DNA of 64,000 nt from Akkermansia muciniphila (lineage in GTDB: Bacteria; Verrucomicrobiota; Verrucomicrobiia; Verrucomicrobiales; Akkermansiaceae): NCBI GenBank assembly GCA_945901795.1, contig CAMDLP010000005.1:29575-93574 (forward strand). The letters run 5' to 3'. This document shows positions 40,379-49,869 of this stretch, one piece after another (the first letter of the stretch is position 1; each line of letters begins with the position of its first letter). The translations under genes were made by a program, and so were the position numbers. Under the pieces are notes generated by a model that had not been told where the DNA came from, did no database searches, and saw only the letters and a program-made list of their open reading frames with translations.

Positions 40379-40978
40379 TTAAAATCTTTCTTCCCAACTG
40401 TCTTGCAAGGCTGACTGGAGTTGGAGATGCGCATAATGGAGTCGTGAGCGAATGGTGCCTTCGGAGGCCTTGAGCACCTTGGCGATTTCCCCGTGGGACA
40501 TGCCTTGGACGTCAAACATCGTGACCACCATTCTGTGGGGGTCAGACAACTTCTTCATCGCTTCGTTCAATTTTATCTGCAGCTCATTGAGGTTGGTCTG
40601 CCGCTCGGGGTTCGCCTCGTGAGTGGTGTCGATGAGCGCCGGATCCTGCTGCACGGAAGAATCCATGTCATTCAGGCTCAGTCCGGTGCGACGCTTCCGT
40701 TTCTTCAGGAAATTGAGTGTCAGGTTGACGGATATCTGATAGATCCAGGTGTAGAACGCCGAGTTGCCCTTGAATTTTCCGAGCGATTGATAGGAACGGG
40801 CGAAGATTTCCTGAAGCAAATCATGAGTGTCCTCCTTGTGGGAGGTCATGTTATAAACGAGGCCGTAAAGCTTGTCGCCATACTTGAGGATCAGGGCGTC
40901 GAAAGCGCGCGTATCACCCTGTTGGGCACGCGTGACAAGGTCCTGGTCAGGGTCGGGGGGACGTGACTGACGAAACAT
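40379..40978 (-). CDS. ECF RNA polymerase sigma factor
   Basis: Region 2 AFDALILKYGDKLYGLVYNMTSHKEDTHDLLQEIFARSYQSLGKFKGNSAFYTWIYQISVNLTLNFLKK; region 4 MSHGEIAKVLKASEGTIRSRLHYAHLQL. Confidence 0.94.
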   Translation of the reverse strand: MFRQSRPPDPDQDLVTRAQQGDTRAFDALILKYGDKLYGLVYNMTSHKEDTHDLLQEIFARSYQSLGKFKGNSAFYTWIYQISVNLTLNFLKKRKRRTGLSLNDMDSSVQQDPALIDTTHEANPERQTNLNELQIKLNEAMKKLSDPHRMVVTMFDVQGMSHGEIAKVLKASEGTIRSRLHYAHLQLQSALQDSWEERF

Positions 40979-41127
40979 GAAGGTGGGTGGGGTGAGCAGC
41001 GGAAACAGGCTACACCGCCGCCGCGTGATGTAAAGAAGCGTGAAAACGACGGCCTGAAATTCCGGATTTTTTCCGTCGAAATGAACGTTCGCCTTTTCCG
41101 TCCCGTCTGATTTTCTCGGTGGCAACC

Positions 41128-41469
41128 ATGGCCACCTTCACCGCGAACGCCGACTATGAGGACAAGGACAGCAATCCGATCCACTTGAATCCCGGAGACG
41201 AGGTCACCGTCGGCCTCGCCGACCGCGCGTGGCCCGGTTGGGTGTGGGCGACCGACTACGACGGCAATGACGGCTACGTCCCGGAGGAAATCCTCGAACC
41301 GCTCGGCGAGGGGCGCTACGCCGCTATCGAAACCTATGATCCCACCGTGCTCACCATCAAGCGCGGTGACCGCCTCGAATCGCTCCGCCAGATCCACGGC
41401 TGGCACTGGTGCCGGAATGAGCGTGGAGAAGAAGGCTGGGTCGGCGGGTATTTGCTCAAGCCGGTTTGA
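41128..41469 (+). CDS. SH3-domain protein
   Basis: TANADYEDKDSNPIHLNPGDEVTVG...WVWATDYDGNDGYVPEEIL and a second SH3-like half ending EEGWVGGYLLKPV. Confidence 0.75.
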   Translation: MATFTANADYEDKDSNPIHLNPGDEVTVGLADRAWPGWVWATDYDGNDGYVPEEILEPLGEGRYAAIETYDPTVLTIKRGDRLESLRQIHGWHWCRNERGEEGWVGGYLLKPV

Positions 41470-41584
41470 AATTTTCGACATGGATGACTCCAAAGAGCGC
41501 CTGATCGAAGCGGCGGTGCGACCGCAGTGAGGCGGACAAGCTCCTGTTATTCGGCGATCTCACCAAGGACAGCAAAGGCGGGCG

Positions 41585-42913
41585 ATGCTTCGGGGTTTCA
41601 TGAAATTTTCAGTGATGGGGATTTGTTTCTCCGCAGGATTTGCAGTGCTGAAGCCGGGACTCTCGTGGATGAAGAGGAGGACGGAGAGGGTGACTTCCGG
41701 GGAGGCGAGGCCGCGCGCCTGTCACCTTTGTTCTTGGCAGGCGGGTGTGGCTGGCTTGAATGGCGGCATCTTGGCTGCCATCCCTATTTACCCGCCGCTT
41801 GATCACTGGCTCTGGCTCATTCCCGCGTTCCTGATCGGCGCCTGCATCGGATCGTTTTTAAACGTCGTCATCTACCGCGTGCCGCTGGGCATGGCGGTCA
41901 ACGAGCCGAACCGGTCGTTCTGCCCGCTCTGCAAGAACCCGATCCCGATGTGGTTGAATTTCCCCATGGTCAGCTGGCTTTGGCTGCGGGGAAAATGCCG
42001 GGAATGCGAGGCTCCCATCGCGTTCCGTTACTTCGGCGTGGAGCTGCTGACGGCCGTTTTGTTCACCGCGGTGTGGTGGATGTTCGCGCCGCTGGCGGTG
42101 GGCGTGGTGGTTTTCCTGTGGGTGCTGGTGGCTTTGTTCGTGGTGATCACCTTCATCGATGCCGAGCACTTGATCATCCCGACCTCGCTCACCTGGGCGG
42201 GCTCCGCGATCGGTCTCGGGGCCTGCGCGGTCTGGCCGCAACTCCCGGTGCTGGGCGGCGAGGCGGGGAACTGGCTCTCCGGACTCAAGCACGGCGCGAT
42301 CGGCTGGACCGCCGGGTTCGTCGGCTTGTGGCTCGTCGTGGAGCTCGGGAAAATGGCCCTCGGCAAGAAGGCGATCAAGTTCGACAAGCCGGTCGCCTGG
42401 TCGCTCAAGGAACCGGAAACCGACCAAGACCCGATGTGCTTCGTGATCGACGGCGAGGAGATCGCGTGGTGGGACATTTTCTCCCGCAAGACGGATCGTT
42501 TGTTAGTCGAGACGACCGACATCAAGGTCAGCGGTGAGTCGGTGGGCGGCGGCTCGCTGGTCATCCGCGAGACTGAAATTCAGCTACCGGACGGGACGAT
42601 CCATCAGTTGGCGGGCATCAAGTCGCTCGACGGGATCGCGACCAGCACGGTGATCCCGCGCGAAGCGATGGGCATGGGCGACGTGCATCTGCTAGGAATG
42701 ATCGGCGCGTTCTTCGGCTGGACCGGAGTGTTCTTCTCGCTGTTCGCGGCGTCGGTGTTCGCGATCATCGCGGCGGTGATCGGGCGGATCGGCTTCGGGA
42801 AGCAGCTGCCGTTCGGGCCGTTCCTGGCGATGGGTGCGGCGGCCTGGATGTTCGGCGCGTGGAGGATTTGGGAGTGCTACATGAACTTTCTCGGCCCGCT
42901 CGGCGCGCCGTAA
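41585..42913 (+). CDS. Prepilin peptidase (A24 family); true start probably further downstream (~41757)
   Basis: IGSFLNVVIYRVPLGMAVNEPNRSFCPLCKNPIPMWLNFPMVSWLWLRGKCRECEAPIAFRY; FIDAEHLIIP; GMGDVHLLGMIGAFFGW; large insert between the two Asp motifs. Confidence 0.9.
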   Translation: MLRGFMKFSVMGICFSAGFAVLKPGLSWMKRRTERVTSGEARPRACHLCSWQAGVAGLNGGILAAIPIYPPLDHWLWLIPAFLIGACIGSFLNVVIYRVPLGMAVNEPNRSFCPLCKNPIPMWLNFPMVSWLWLRGKCRECEAPIAFRYFGVELLTAVLFTAVWWMFAPLAVGVVVFLWVLVALFVVITFIDAEHLIIPTSLTWAGSAIGLGACAVWPQLPVLGGEAGNWLSGLKHGAIGWTAGFVGLWLVVELGKMALGKKAIKFDKPVAWSLKEPETDQDPMCFVIDGEEIAWWDIFSRKTDRLLVETTDIKVSGESVGGGSLVIRETEIQLPDGTIHQLAGIKSLDGIATSTVIPREAMGMGDVHLLGMIGAFFGWTGVFFSLFAASVFAIIAAVIGRIGFGKQLPFGPFLAMGAAAWMFGAWRIWECYMNFLGPLGAP

Positions 42914-42923
42914 ATTTTACCCG

Positions 42924-44741
42924 ATGCCACACAACAGTCATTCCGCCGAACCGGCCCGGCCCGTGATTTACCAGCTCATGATACGCACCTTCGGCAACAC
43001 CAACGAGACCCGCAAAACCAACGGCACGCTCGCGGAGAACGGCTGCGGGAAATTCTCCGACATCACCGGGCCCGCGCTGGTTTCCCTCAAACAGATGGGC
43101 TTCACCCACGTCTGGCTGACCGGCGTGCTGGAGCAGGCGAGCGGCACCGCCTATCCGGGTCGGCCGGCGGATGATCCGGATATTTTGAAAGGCATCGCCG
43201 GCAGTCCATACGCCATCAAGGACTACTTCGACGTCTGCCCGGACTATGCGTTGGACCCCGCGAACCGGCTTGCGGAGTTCGCGGAGCTGGTCGGGCGCTG
43301 CCACGCGCACGAGCTCAAGGTGATCATCGATTTCGTGCCGAACCATGTCGCCCGCTCCTACGCCTCCGATGTGATGCCGCACCTTTCATTCGGCCAGGGC
43401 GACAAGCGCGATGTGTTTTTCGACCGTGACAACCACTTCTACTATCTCGGCTCTAATGACGCGGGTGGCGGTCCTCCGCTCAAGCTGCCGACGGCCGGGA
43501 TGCCGGGCTGCGACGGGAGCTTCGATGGCGAGACGGGTTTCGGCCGGGTCACCGGAAACAACGTGGTTTCCTGGGTGCCATCGATTCACGACTGGTATGA
43601 AACCGTGAAGCTGAACTACGGCCACGATTTCACCCAAGGCCGCGCCACCTCGCATCTGCCCGGCCCGGATGCAGCGCTTTCCGAGGTGCCGAAAACCTGG
43701 CGGACGATGGACGCCATTCTCGCTTACTGGCAGAAAACGGGCGTCGATGGATTCCGCGCCGACATGGCCCACATGGTGCCCATGGAATTCTGGCGCTGGG
43801 CGGTGAAGCGCGCCCGCGCCCGCCAGGCGGATGTGTTTTTCTCGGCGGAGGCCTACGACAACGACCCCGCCAAGCTAACGGACGGTCATGTCCTCGACGA
43901 GCTGCTGCATGCCGGCTTCGACGCGGTTTATGACGATCCGAGCTACGACGTGTTGGAGGGGATTTACGATTCCGGAAAGTGGGCGAACGATCTCGATCCC
44001 CTGACGTTCGCCGGCCCGCGCTTCCACAAATCGCTGCGCTATGCGGAAAATCACGATGAGGTCCGGCTCGCCAGTCTGAAGGAATGGGGCGGGCATGGGA
44101 TGAAGGTCGGCAAGCCGGTTTCCGCCGTGCTGTTCGCGATGGGCCGCGGCGCGGTGATGCTCTATCACGGTCAGGAAGTCGGTGAGCCCGCCGCCGGCGC
44201 GGAAGGTTTCGGCGGCGATGACGCGCGGACCTCGATTTTTGATTACGGGTCGATGCCCGAGTTCGCCAAGTGGGTCAACGGCGGCAAGTTCGACGGCCCT
44301 CGCCTCAGCGACGAACAGAAATCCCTGCGCGAGTGGTATGGCAAACTCATCCGCGCCACCCAGGTCCGCGCCTTCACCGCCGGCGGATTCTACGGGCTCA
44401 ATCACGCCAACAAGGGGAATCCGGAGTTCGGCAGGGTGGGGGACGAGACGGTGTCCGGCCACTGGCTTTACGCCTTCCTCCGCCGCGATTCGCGAACCGG
44501 ACAGGCCTTCCTCGTGGTCGCGAATTTCCACCCATCCGAAACCCTGCGCGGGGTGAAAATCAGCATTCCGCAGGACGCCGTGATGTTCCTCGGTCACTCG
44601 GGCGACGACATCTGGTCCTTCACCGACCGGCTCGATTCCACCTGGTCGGGCTCCGTTCCCCGCAGTCTGTTGGAAACCGAAGGCGTCGCCCTTCCTGAGC
44701 TCGCGCCCTGCTCGGCGCTGCTGTTGGAAATCGGTAAATAG
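42924..44741 (+). CDS. Alpha-amylase family (GH13) glycosyl hydrolase
   Basis: KVIIDFVPNHVARSY; VDGFRADMAHMVPMEFW; FSAEAYDN; YAENHDEVRLAS. Confidence 0.92.
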   Translation: MPHNSHSAEPARPVIYQLMIRTFGNTNETRKTNGTLAENGCGKFSDITGPALVSLKQMGFTHVWLTGVLEQASGTAYPGRPADDPDILKGIAGSPYAIKDYFDVCPDYALDPANRLAEFAELVGRCHAHELKVIIDFVPNHVARSYASDVMPHLSFGQGDKRDVFFDRDNHFYYLGSNDAGGGPPLKLPTAGMPGCDGSFDGETGFGRVTGNNVVSWVPSIHDWYETVKLNYGHDFTQGRATSHLPGPDAALSEVPKTWRTMDAILAYWQKTGVDGFRADMAHMVPMEFWRWAVKRARARQADVFFSAEAYDNDPAKLTDGHVLDELLHAGFDAVYDDPSYDVLEGIYDSGKWANDLDPLTFAGPRFHKSLRYAENHDEVRLASLKEWGGHGMKVGKPVSAVLFAMGRGAVMLYHGQEVGEPAAGAEGFGGDDARTSIFDYGSMPEFAKWVNGGKFDGPRLSDEQKSLREWYGKLIRATQVRAFTAGGFYGLNHANKGNPEFGRVGDETVSGHWLYAFLRRDSRTGQAFLVVANFHPSETLRGVKISIPQDAVMFLGHSGDDIWSFTDRLDSTWSGSVPRSLLETEGVALPELAPCSALLLEIGK

Positions 44742-44750
44742 CGGTCGCTA

Positions 44751-45794
44751 TCAGAGCCGGACCTTCGCGCCGTCGTTCGCCGCGCTTTGATAGATCGCCT
44801 CGATCAGCGCCACGGCTTTCCTCGCCTCGGCCGCCGAGGTGCTAGGCTCGCGGCCCTCGCGGATGGCGGCGACCACCTCCTCGAAATTCCGCTGGTGCTG
44901 GATGGACTGGATCGCCTTCGGGTCGTTCGCGCCGAGCGCCGCTTGGTAGCCGCGCATCAGACTGCCGCGGATCTCGGCGTCGTGGGGCAGTTCGTTTTTG
45001 AAATCCCAGACTTCGAAGGTTTCGTCCGCGAGAAACACCGATCCCTCCGTGCCGCAGATCTGCACGCGCGCCGGGTGGCCGTCCTTCGACCAGCTGCACG
45101 TCGAGCCCTCGATGACGCCGCGCGCGCCGCTCTCGAACTCGAGGATCGCCACGGCCACGTCCTCGACTTCGATGCGCTCGTGCGCCAGGCAGGCGGTGGT
45201 GGCCTGCACCGAACTCACCGGCCCGGCGAGATGAAGCAGCGCGTCGATGGCGTGGATCGCCTGGTTCATCAGCGCGCCGCCGCCGTCGAGCGCCCATGTC
45301 CCGCGCCACGCTGCGGAATCGTAGTAAGCCTGGTCGCGGAACCATTTCACATAACAGGAGGCGGAGACGATTTTGCCCAAGCGGCCGCCGTCGCACGCCG
45401 CTTTGAAGGCGGTCATCGCCGGGTTGAAGCGGCGGTTGAGGATGGCTGCCAGAGTCTTACCACTGGCGGCTGCGGCGGCCGCGAGCTGGTCGATGCGCGC
45501 GCCGGTGATTTCCAACGGCTTCTCGCAAACGACGTGCTTGCCCGCCCGGAGAGCCGCCAGCGCGGGATCGAAATGCGCGCCGGACGGCGTGCCGATGGTG
45601 ACGATTTCCAACTCGGGATCGGCGAGGAAACCGGCGAGCGAGGTGAAGGCTTTCACCCCGTGTTCCGCGGCCAGCGCCTCGGCGCTTTCCGCGCGGTGGT
45701 TGTGAACCGAGTGCAGCGTCCCGCCGCTCATCGCGCGGATCGCCTGCGCGTGGAGGCGGCCGATCGAGCCGGTGCCGATGATGCCGAATTTCAT
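44751..45794 (-). CDS. Gfo/Idh/MocA family oxidoreductase
   Basis: FGIIGTGSIGRLHAQAIRAM; HVVCEKPLEITGARIDQLAAAA; WALDGGGALMNQAIHAIDALLHLAGPV. Confidence 0.94.
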   Translation of the reverse strand: MKFGIIGTGSIGRLHAQAIRAMSGGTLHSVHNHRAESAEALAAEHGVKAFTSLAGFLADPELEIVTIGTPSGAHFDPALAALRAGKHVVCEKPLEITGARIDQLAAAAAASGKTLAAILNRRFNPAMTAFKAACDGGRLGKIVSASCYVKWFRDQAYYDSAAWRGTWALDGGGALMNQAIHAIDALLHLAGPVSSVQATTACLAHERIEVEDVAVAILEFESGARGVIEGSTCSWSKDGHPARVQICGTEGSVFLADETFEVWDFKNELPHDAEIRGSLMRGYQAALGANDPKAIQSIQHQRNFEEVVAAIREGREPSTSAAEARKAVALIEAIYQSAANDGAKVRL

Positions 45795-45846
45795 GGCGCG
45801 ATCCTTGCTGGATCACGGCCCGAGGCCAGCCCAATGTCAGACATCC

Positions 45847-45991
45847 TGATCCGGGCGGAAAATGATTTGGTGCATTCAGCACGTGAAACACGCAGCCGAT
45901 GTGACAACGCGCCACAATGAATGTCGCGGCCGCGACATTCATTGTGGATGGCTTGTGCGTGTATGTGCCAAATCATTTTCCGATTGGATCA
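45847..45991. repeat. Nested inverted-repeat element with 23-bp outer arms and a perfect 36-bp central palindrome
   Basis: GATCCGGGCGGAAAATGATTTGG (45848) / CCAAATCATTTTCCGATTGGATC (45968); CCACAATGAATGTCGCGGCCGCGACATTCATTGTGG at 45912-45947. Confidence 0.9.
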
Positions 45992-46100
45992 TCAAAATCT
46001 CCGAGAGTCGCGAGAGCCGGATGAGGATGCCTGAACGTGGGGCTGAAATCCTGCGGGATGGCGCTTGAAATTTCCGGGGCCGCCCGTCAAAGCAAGCGGC

Positions 46101-46985
46101 GTGAACAAAGCTTTCATCCTCGGCGCCGGGCTCGGCAATCGTCTGCGGCCGCTCACCGGACGCCTGCCCAAGCCGCTGGTGCCGCTGTTTCACCACCCGC
46201 TCGCCGAGTGGGCGATGGCGGCCTGCGCGCGGGTCGGCATCGGGCAATTCGCGATCAACACGCATCATCTTCCCGAAGCGTGGGCAGATTTCGGCGCGGG
46301 AAATGCGGTGACGCTGTTTCATGAACCCGTTCTGCTGGAAACCGGCGGTGGACTGAAAAACATCGCCGCGTGGATGGGAAATGACCCGCTGCTGGTCCAC
46401 AACGGCGACATTTTTTCGACGCTGCCGCTGGAAAAACTCATCGCCGCGCACGAAGCGTCCGGCCTGCCGGTGACGCTGGCGCTGCGCTCGGAGGGCGTCG
46501 CCAAACACATCGCGCTCGATTCCTCCGGCACCCGCGTCACCGACATCCGCAAGTTGCTCGGCAGGGCGGAAGGAACCCACCTCTTCACCGGAATTTACTG
46601 CGTGAGCCCCGCGTTCCTGGACCTGATCCCGGCGGCTGAGAAAATCTCGGTGATCCCGGCATTTCTCGAACTCGCCAAATCCGGCCAGATTGGCGCCATC
46701 GTCCTCGACGAAGGCGTCTGGCTCGACCTCGGCGACCGCGAATCCTACCTGCAGGCGCACCGCGAGCTGGATCTGGCCCCGGCGGTCCACCCGCAAGCGG
46801 TGGTGGCTGGCGCGGTCATCGAGCGGTCCGTCGTCGGCCCCGGTGCGGTGGTGGAATCGGGAGCGGTGGTCCGCGACTCGGTCATCTGGCCCGGCGGGCG
46901 GGTTTCTGCGAACGCGGTTTTGGACCGTTGCATCGTCTTTTCCGCCACCCCGGCCGGAGAAATCCATCAGGACGCCGATCTCTGA
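46101..46985 (+). CDS. NDP-sugar nucleotidyltransferase (GTG start likely)
   Basis: KAFILGAGLGNRLRPLTGRLPKPLVPLFHHPL; LVHNGDIFS; C-terminal hexapeptide-like region. Confidence 0.92.
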   Translation: MNKAFILGAGLGNRLRPLTGRLPKPLVPLFHHPLAEWAMAACARVGIGQFAINTHHLPEAWADFGAGNAVTLFHEPVLLETGGGLKNIAAWMGNDPLLVHNGDIFSTLPLEKLIAAHEASGLPVTLALRSEGVAKHIALDSSGTRVTDIRKLLGRAEGTHLFTGIYCVSPAFLDLIPAAEKISVIPAFLELAKSGQIGAIVLDEGVWLDLGDRESYLQAHRELDLAPAVHPQAVVAGAVIERSVVGPGAVVESGAVVRDSVIWPGGRVSANAVLDRCIVFSATPAGEIHQDADL

Positions 46986-47122
46986 AAGAGGCTTGCGGGA
47001 AATCAGGTGATTCCACGGTATTTTTCCTGAATCCCGGGGGAAATTAAAAAATTTGATATTTCCCCACTCTCGTCCTTGCCATCCACCTCCGAAACCGATA
47101 ATTCCCGCGGACCCCAAATCCC

Positions 47123-48775
47123 ATGACACACATCGAACCATCGACAATACCAAACGCCAAGCGGCTCTTAGCAGCCGGTTTCACCGCCATTCTCGCCGCC
47201 GGCGTCGGATTCGGCATTCGCGGAGGGCTTTTCTCCACCTGGGCCGCCGAGTTTAATTTCACCGGTGCCCAACTCGGCGCGATCGGTGGAGCGGGCTTCA
47301 CCAGTTTCTGCTTCGGCATCATGATCGGCGGGGTGTTTGTCGATAAGATCGGCTACGGCAAGCTGGTCGTCGCCGCCTTCGCGCTGCACGTGCTTTCCGC
47401 ATTCATCACCTTCGGCGCGACCGCCGGGATGGACAACGCGACCGCCTACCAGTTCCTGTTCTGGGGCATGTTCGCCTTCGGTGCCGCCAACGGCACGCTC
47501 GAAGCCGTCGCCAACCCGCTGGTGGCCACCGTCTTTCCGCAAGCCAGGAACCATTATCTCAACATCCTCCACGCCAGCTGGCCGCTCGGCATGGTCGTCG
47601 GCGGTGTCGTCGGCTGGGTGCTTGGCGACACGATGCACGTCGGCTGGAAAGGCCAGCTCGCTTGCTACCTGCTGCCCACGCTCGCTTACGGCGTGATGTT
47701 TTTCGGTCAGAAATTCCCGAAATCGGCCGCCTCCGTCAAGGGCCTGCGGATGGGTGAAATGTTCAAGGACGTCGGCCTGCTCAGCGGCGGTGTCGTCTGC
47801 TTCATGCTTTATCTCTTTTTCAAAGGCACGCTCACTCCGCTTCTCGACGGAAACGTCCAGCTCGCCACCCTTCTCTCCGCCGGCGTCGCCCTCGGACTGC
47901 TCGCTTGGATTGGTGCCATTACCAAGTTCTCCATCGGCCATTGGCTGCTGTTCGTCCTTTTCATCATCCACGCCATGGTCGGCGCGGTCGAACTCGGCAC
48001 CGACGGCTGGATCCAGAACATCACCGGCGCCATCCTGACCCCGACTCAAGGCAAGATCCTCTTCGTCTTCACCTCGTTGTTGATGTTCCTGTTGCGCTTC
48101 TGCGCCCACTTTATCGAGACCCGCATCGGCCTGAAGCCGACCGGGCTGCTCTTCGTTTGCTCGCTTCTCGCCTGCCTCGGTCTGAATCTCGTCAGCGCCG
48201 TGTCCACCTTCGGCCCGGCGCTCGGTGCGTTGCTCGTTTACGCCCTCGGCAAGACCTTCTTCTGGCCCACCATGTTGGCCGTCACCGGCGACCGCTTCCC
48301 GCGCACCGGAGCCATCGCGATGAGCCTCATGGGCGGCGTCGGAATGATGTCCGCCGGCCTGATCGGCGGTCCCGGACTGGGCTATGCCAAGGACCGCTTC
48401 GCTGCCGAGGCGCTGGAGAAGGCGGATTCCGCCATTTACCAAGAGTGGAAGGGCGAGGGCGCGAAGAGCAAGTTCCTGTCCTTTGAGGAAGTCACCGCCA
48501 TCGACCCCGCCCGTCTTGAGGCCGCCAAAGCGGTGGCGGGTGCCAAGAAGGCCGAAGCCTCCGGCCAAACCGTCACCGCCGAGCAGAAAACGCTCGCGGC
48601 GACTCTCACGCCCGCCCAGCAAATCGCCGTGGACGCCGACATCACCGGCAACCGCAACACCCTCAAGGTGGACTCGTTCATCCCTGCAACGATGGCGATT
48701 TGCTTCCTCCTGCTGAGCCTCTATTTCAAGTCGATCGGCGGTTATCGCCCGCTCACGATCGACGAAAAACATTGA
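47123..48775 (+). CDS. MFS transporter
   Basis: About 12 hydrophobic segments, [18 protein letters not shown] loop motif; C-terminal insert before last TM. Confidence 0.88.
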   Translation: MTHIEPSTIPNAKRLLAAGFTAILAAGVGFGIRGGLFSTWAAEFNFTGAQLGAIGGAGFTSFCFGIMIGGVFVDKIGYGKLVVAAFALHVLSAFITFGATAGMDNATAYQFLFWGMFAFGAANGTLEAVANPLVATVFPQARNHYLNILHASWPLGMVVGGVVGWVLGDTMHVGWKGQLACYLLPTLAYGVMFFGQKFPKSAASVKGLRMGEMFKDVGLLSGGVVCFMLYLFFKGTLTPLLDGNVQLATLLSAGVALGLLAWIGAITKFSIGHWLLFVLFIIHAMVGAVELGTDGWIQNITGAILTPTQGKILFVFTSLLMFLLRFCAHFIETRIGLKPTGLLFVCSLLACLGLNLVSAVSTFGPALGALLVYALGKTFFWPTMLAVTGDRFPRTGAIAMSLMGGVGMMSAGLIGGPGLGYAKDRFAAEALEKADSAIYQEWKGEGAKSKFLSFEEVTAIDPARLEAAKAVAGAKKAEASGQTVTAEQKTLAATLTPAQQIAVDADITGNRNTLKVDSFIPATMAICFLLLSLYFKSIGGYRPLTIDEKH

Positions 48776-48876
48776 TCCGGGAAATCCCTTGGTTTTTCAA
48801 ACGCGGCATGGCTTCACGGCGATGCCGCGTTTTTTCCGCTTGCGACATGGCCATTCGGAGGGTCCATTGGGGGCCA

Positions 48877-49536
48877 ATGACCGCAGGTGGCAAGATATGG
48901 AAAAAATTGGGTGCTGTCCTCGCGGGGGTGTTCCTCACCTGTCTTTGCGTGTCCGCCCAGCCGGTGAAAATCAACCTGGCGGACGGCTTCGACTTCCCCG
49001 TCGGCAAGCCCAACGCGGAGGGCTATTACAAGGCCCGGGGCCTGCGGTTGCGCGCTCCCCAGCATTTTGGCGAGGATTGGAACGGCCGCGCCGGCGGTGA
49101 CAAGGATCTCGGGGACCCGGTTTACGCGGTCGCCGACGGCATCGTCACCCTCGCCCAGAACGTCCGCACCGGCTGGGGCAACGTGGTGCTCACCCGCCAC
49201 GCCTACCGCGATCCGGCCACCGGCCAGGTGAAATACTGCGACACCCTCAGCGGCCACCTCAACCAGCTCATGGTCAAGGACGGGCAGTTGATCAAACGCG
49301 GCCAGCAAATCGGCACCATCGGCACCAATTTCGGAATGTATCCGGCGCACCTCCATTTCGAGATCCGCCACAACATCAGCATCGGCATGGCCCGCAGCAA
49401 TGTGCCCTCCGACATGGTCAATTGGGCGGATCCCACGGCATTTATCAATAAATTCCGCAAGCTGAACCGCGAGTGGCGTCCGGTCGTCATCCCGACCGGA
49501 ACGTATCAACCGTATGCCGGTTTCAAAGGGATCTGA
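48877..49536 (+). CDS. Secreted M23-family metallopeptidase
   Basis: HFGEDWNGRAGGDKDLGDPVYAVADGIVTLAQNVRTGWGNVVLTRHAY; YPAHLHFEIRHN. Confidence 0.9.
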   Translation: MTAGGKIWKKLGAVLAGVFLTCLCVSAQPVKINLADGFDFPVGKPNAEGYYKARGLRLRAPQHFGEDWNGRAGGDKDLGDPVYAVADGIVTLAQNVRTGWGNVVLTRHAYRDPATGQVKYCDTLSGHLNQLMVKDGQLIKRGQQIGTIGTNFGMYPAHLHFEIRHNISIGMARSNVPSDMVNWADPTAFINKFRKLNREWRPVVIPTGTYQPYAGFKGI

Positions 49537-49698
49537 CATGCGCGCGCTTCAGGAACTCGTCGAGTCCGGTGTCGTGCTTGGAATTTCCGGGTCCGCCAGA
49601 CCATATTGGGACGCTAGGTTCGCGTGGCTGTGGTTCACAAAAACCGACTCGCCCAGCGGGTGATGATTCCCGATCACGCCAAGGATCTTGGACTGCGT

Positions 49699-49737
49699 GC
49701 AGCCTGCTGCCGCTTTGCGTGTGACAGCCCTGCTGTC
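49699..49737. repeat. Pair of adjacent small hairpins GCAGC-CT-GCTGC and GACAGC-CCT-GCTGTC
   Basis: Direct reading of both palindromes in the intergenic region. Confidence 0.7.
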
Positions 49738-49761
49738 CACGGCGGGTGAGTAACCCGGAAG

Positions 49762-49771
49762 CCCCCCCCCC
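49762..49771. repeat. C10 homopolymer tract upstream of ankyrin gene
   Basis: GAAGCCCCCCCCCCGCTTC, with a G7 run ~40 bp downstream. Confidence 0.85.
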
Positions 49772-49869
49772 GCTTCGTCACGCGGCCAGCGTCTCCGAGG
49801 CACGCCGCAGGGGGGGATTTCGTGATTCCCGAAATTTCCAGCGGTAAGACACGTAGTCTGCAAACCTCG

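Noticed and set aside
45791-46068. Two small ORFs (45791-45976 minus, 45862-46068 plus) sharing HNECRGRDIHCG
   Set aside because: The shared peptide arises because both read through the same 36-bp palindrome on opposite strands; not genuine paralogues.
47168-48772. 534-aa minus-strand ORF opposite the MFS transporter
   Set aside because: Antisense mirror of a clear 12-TM transporter, no recognisable domain.
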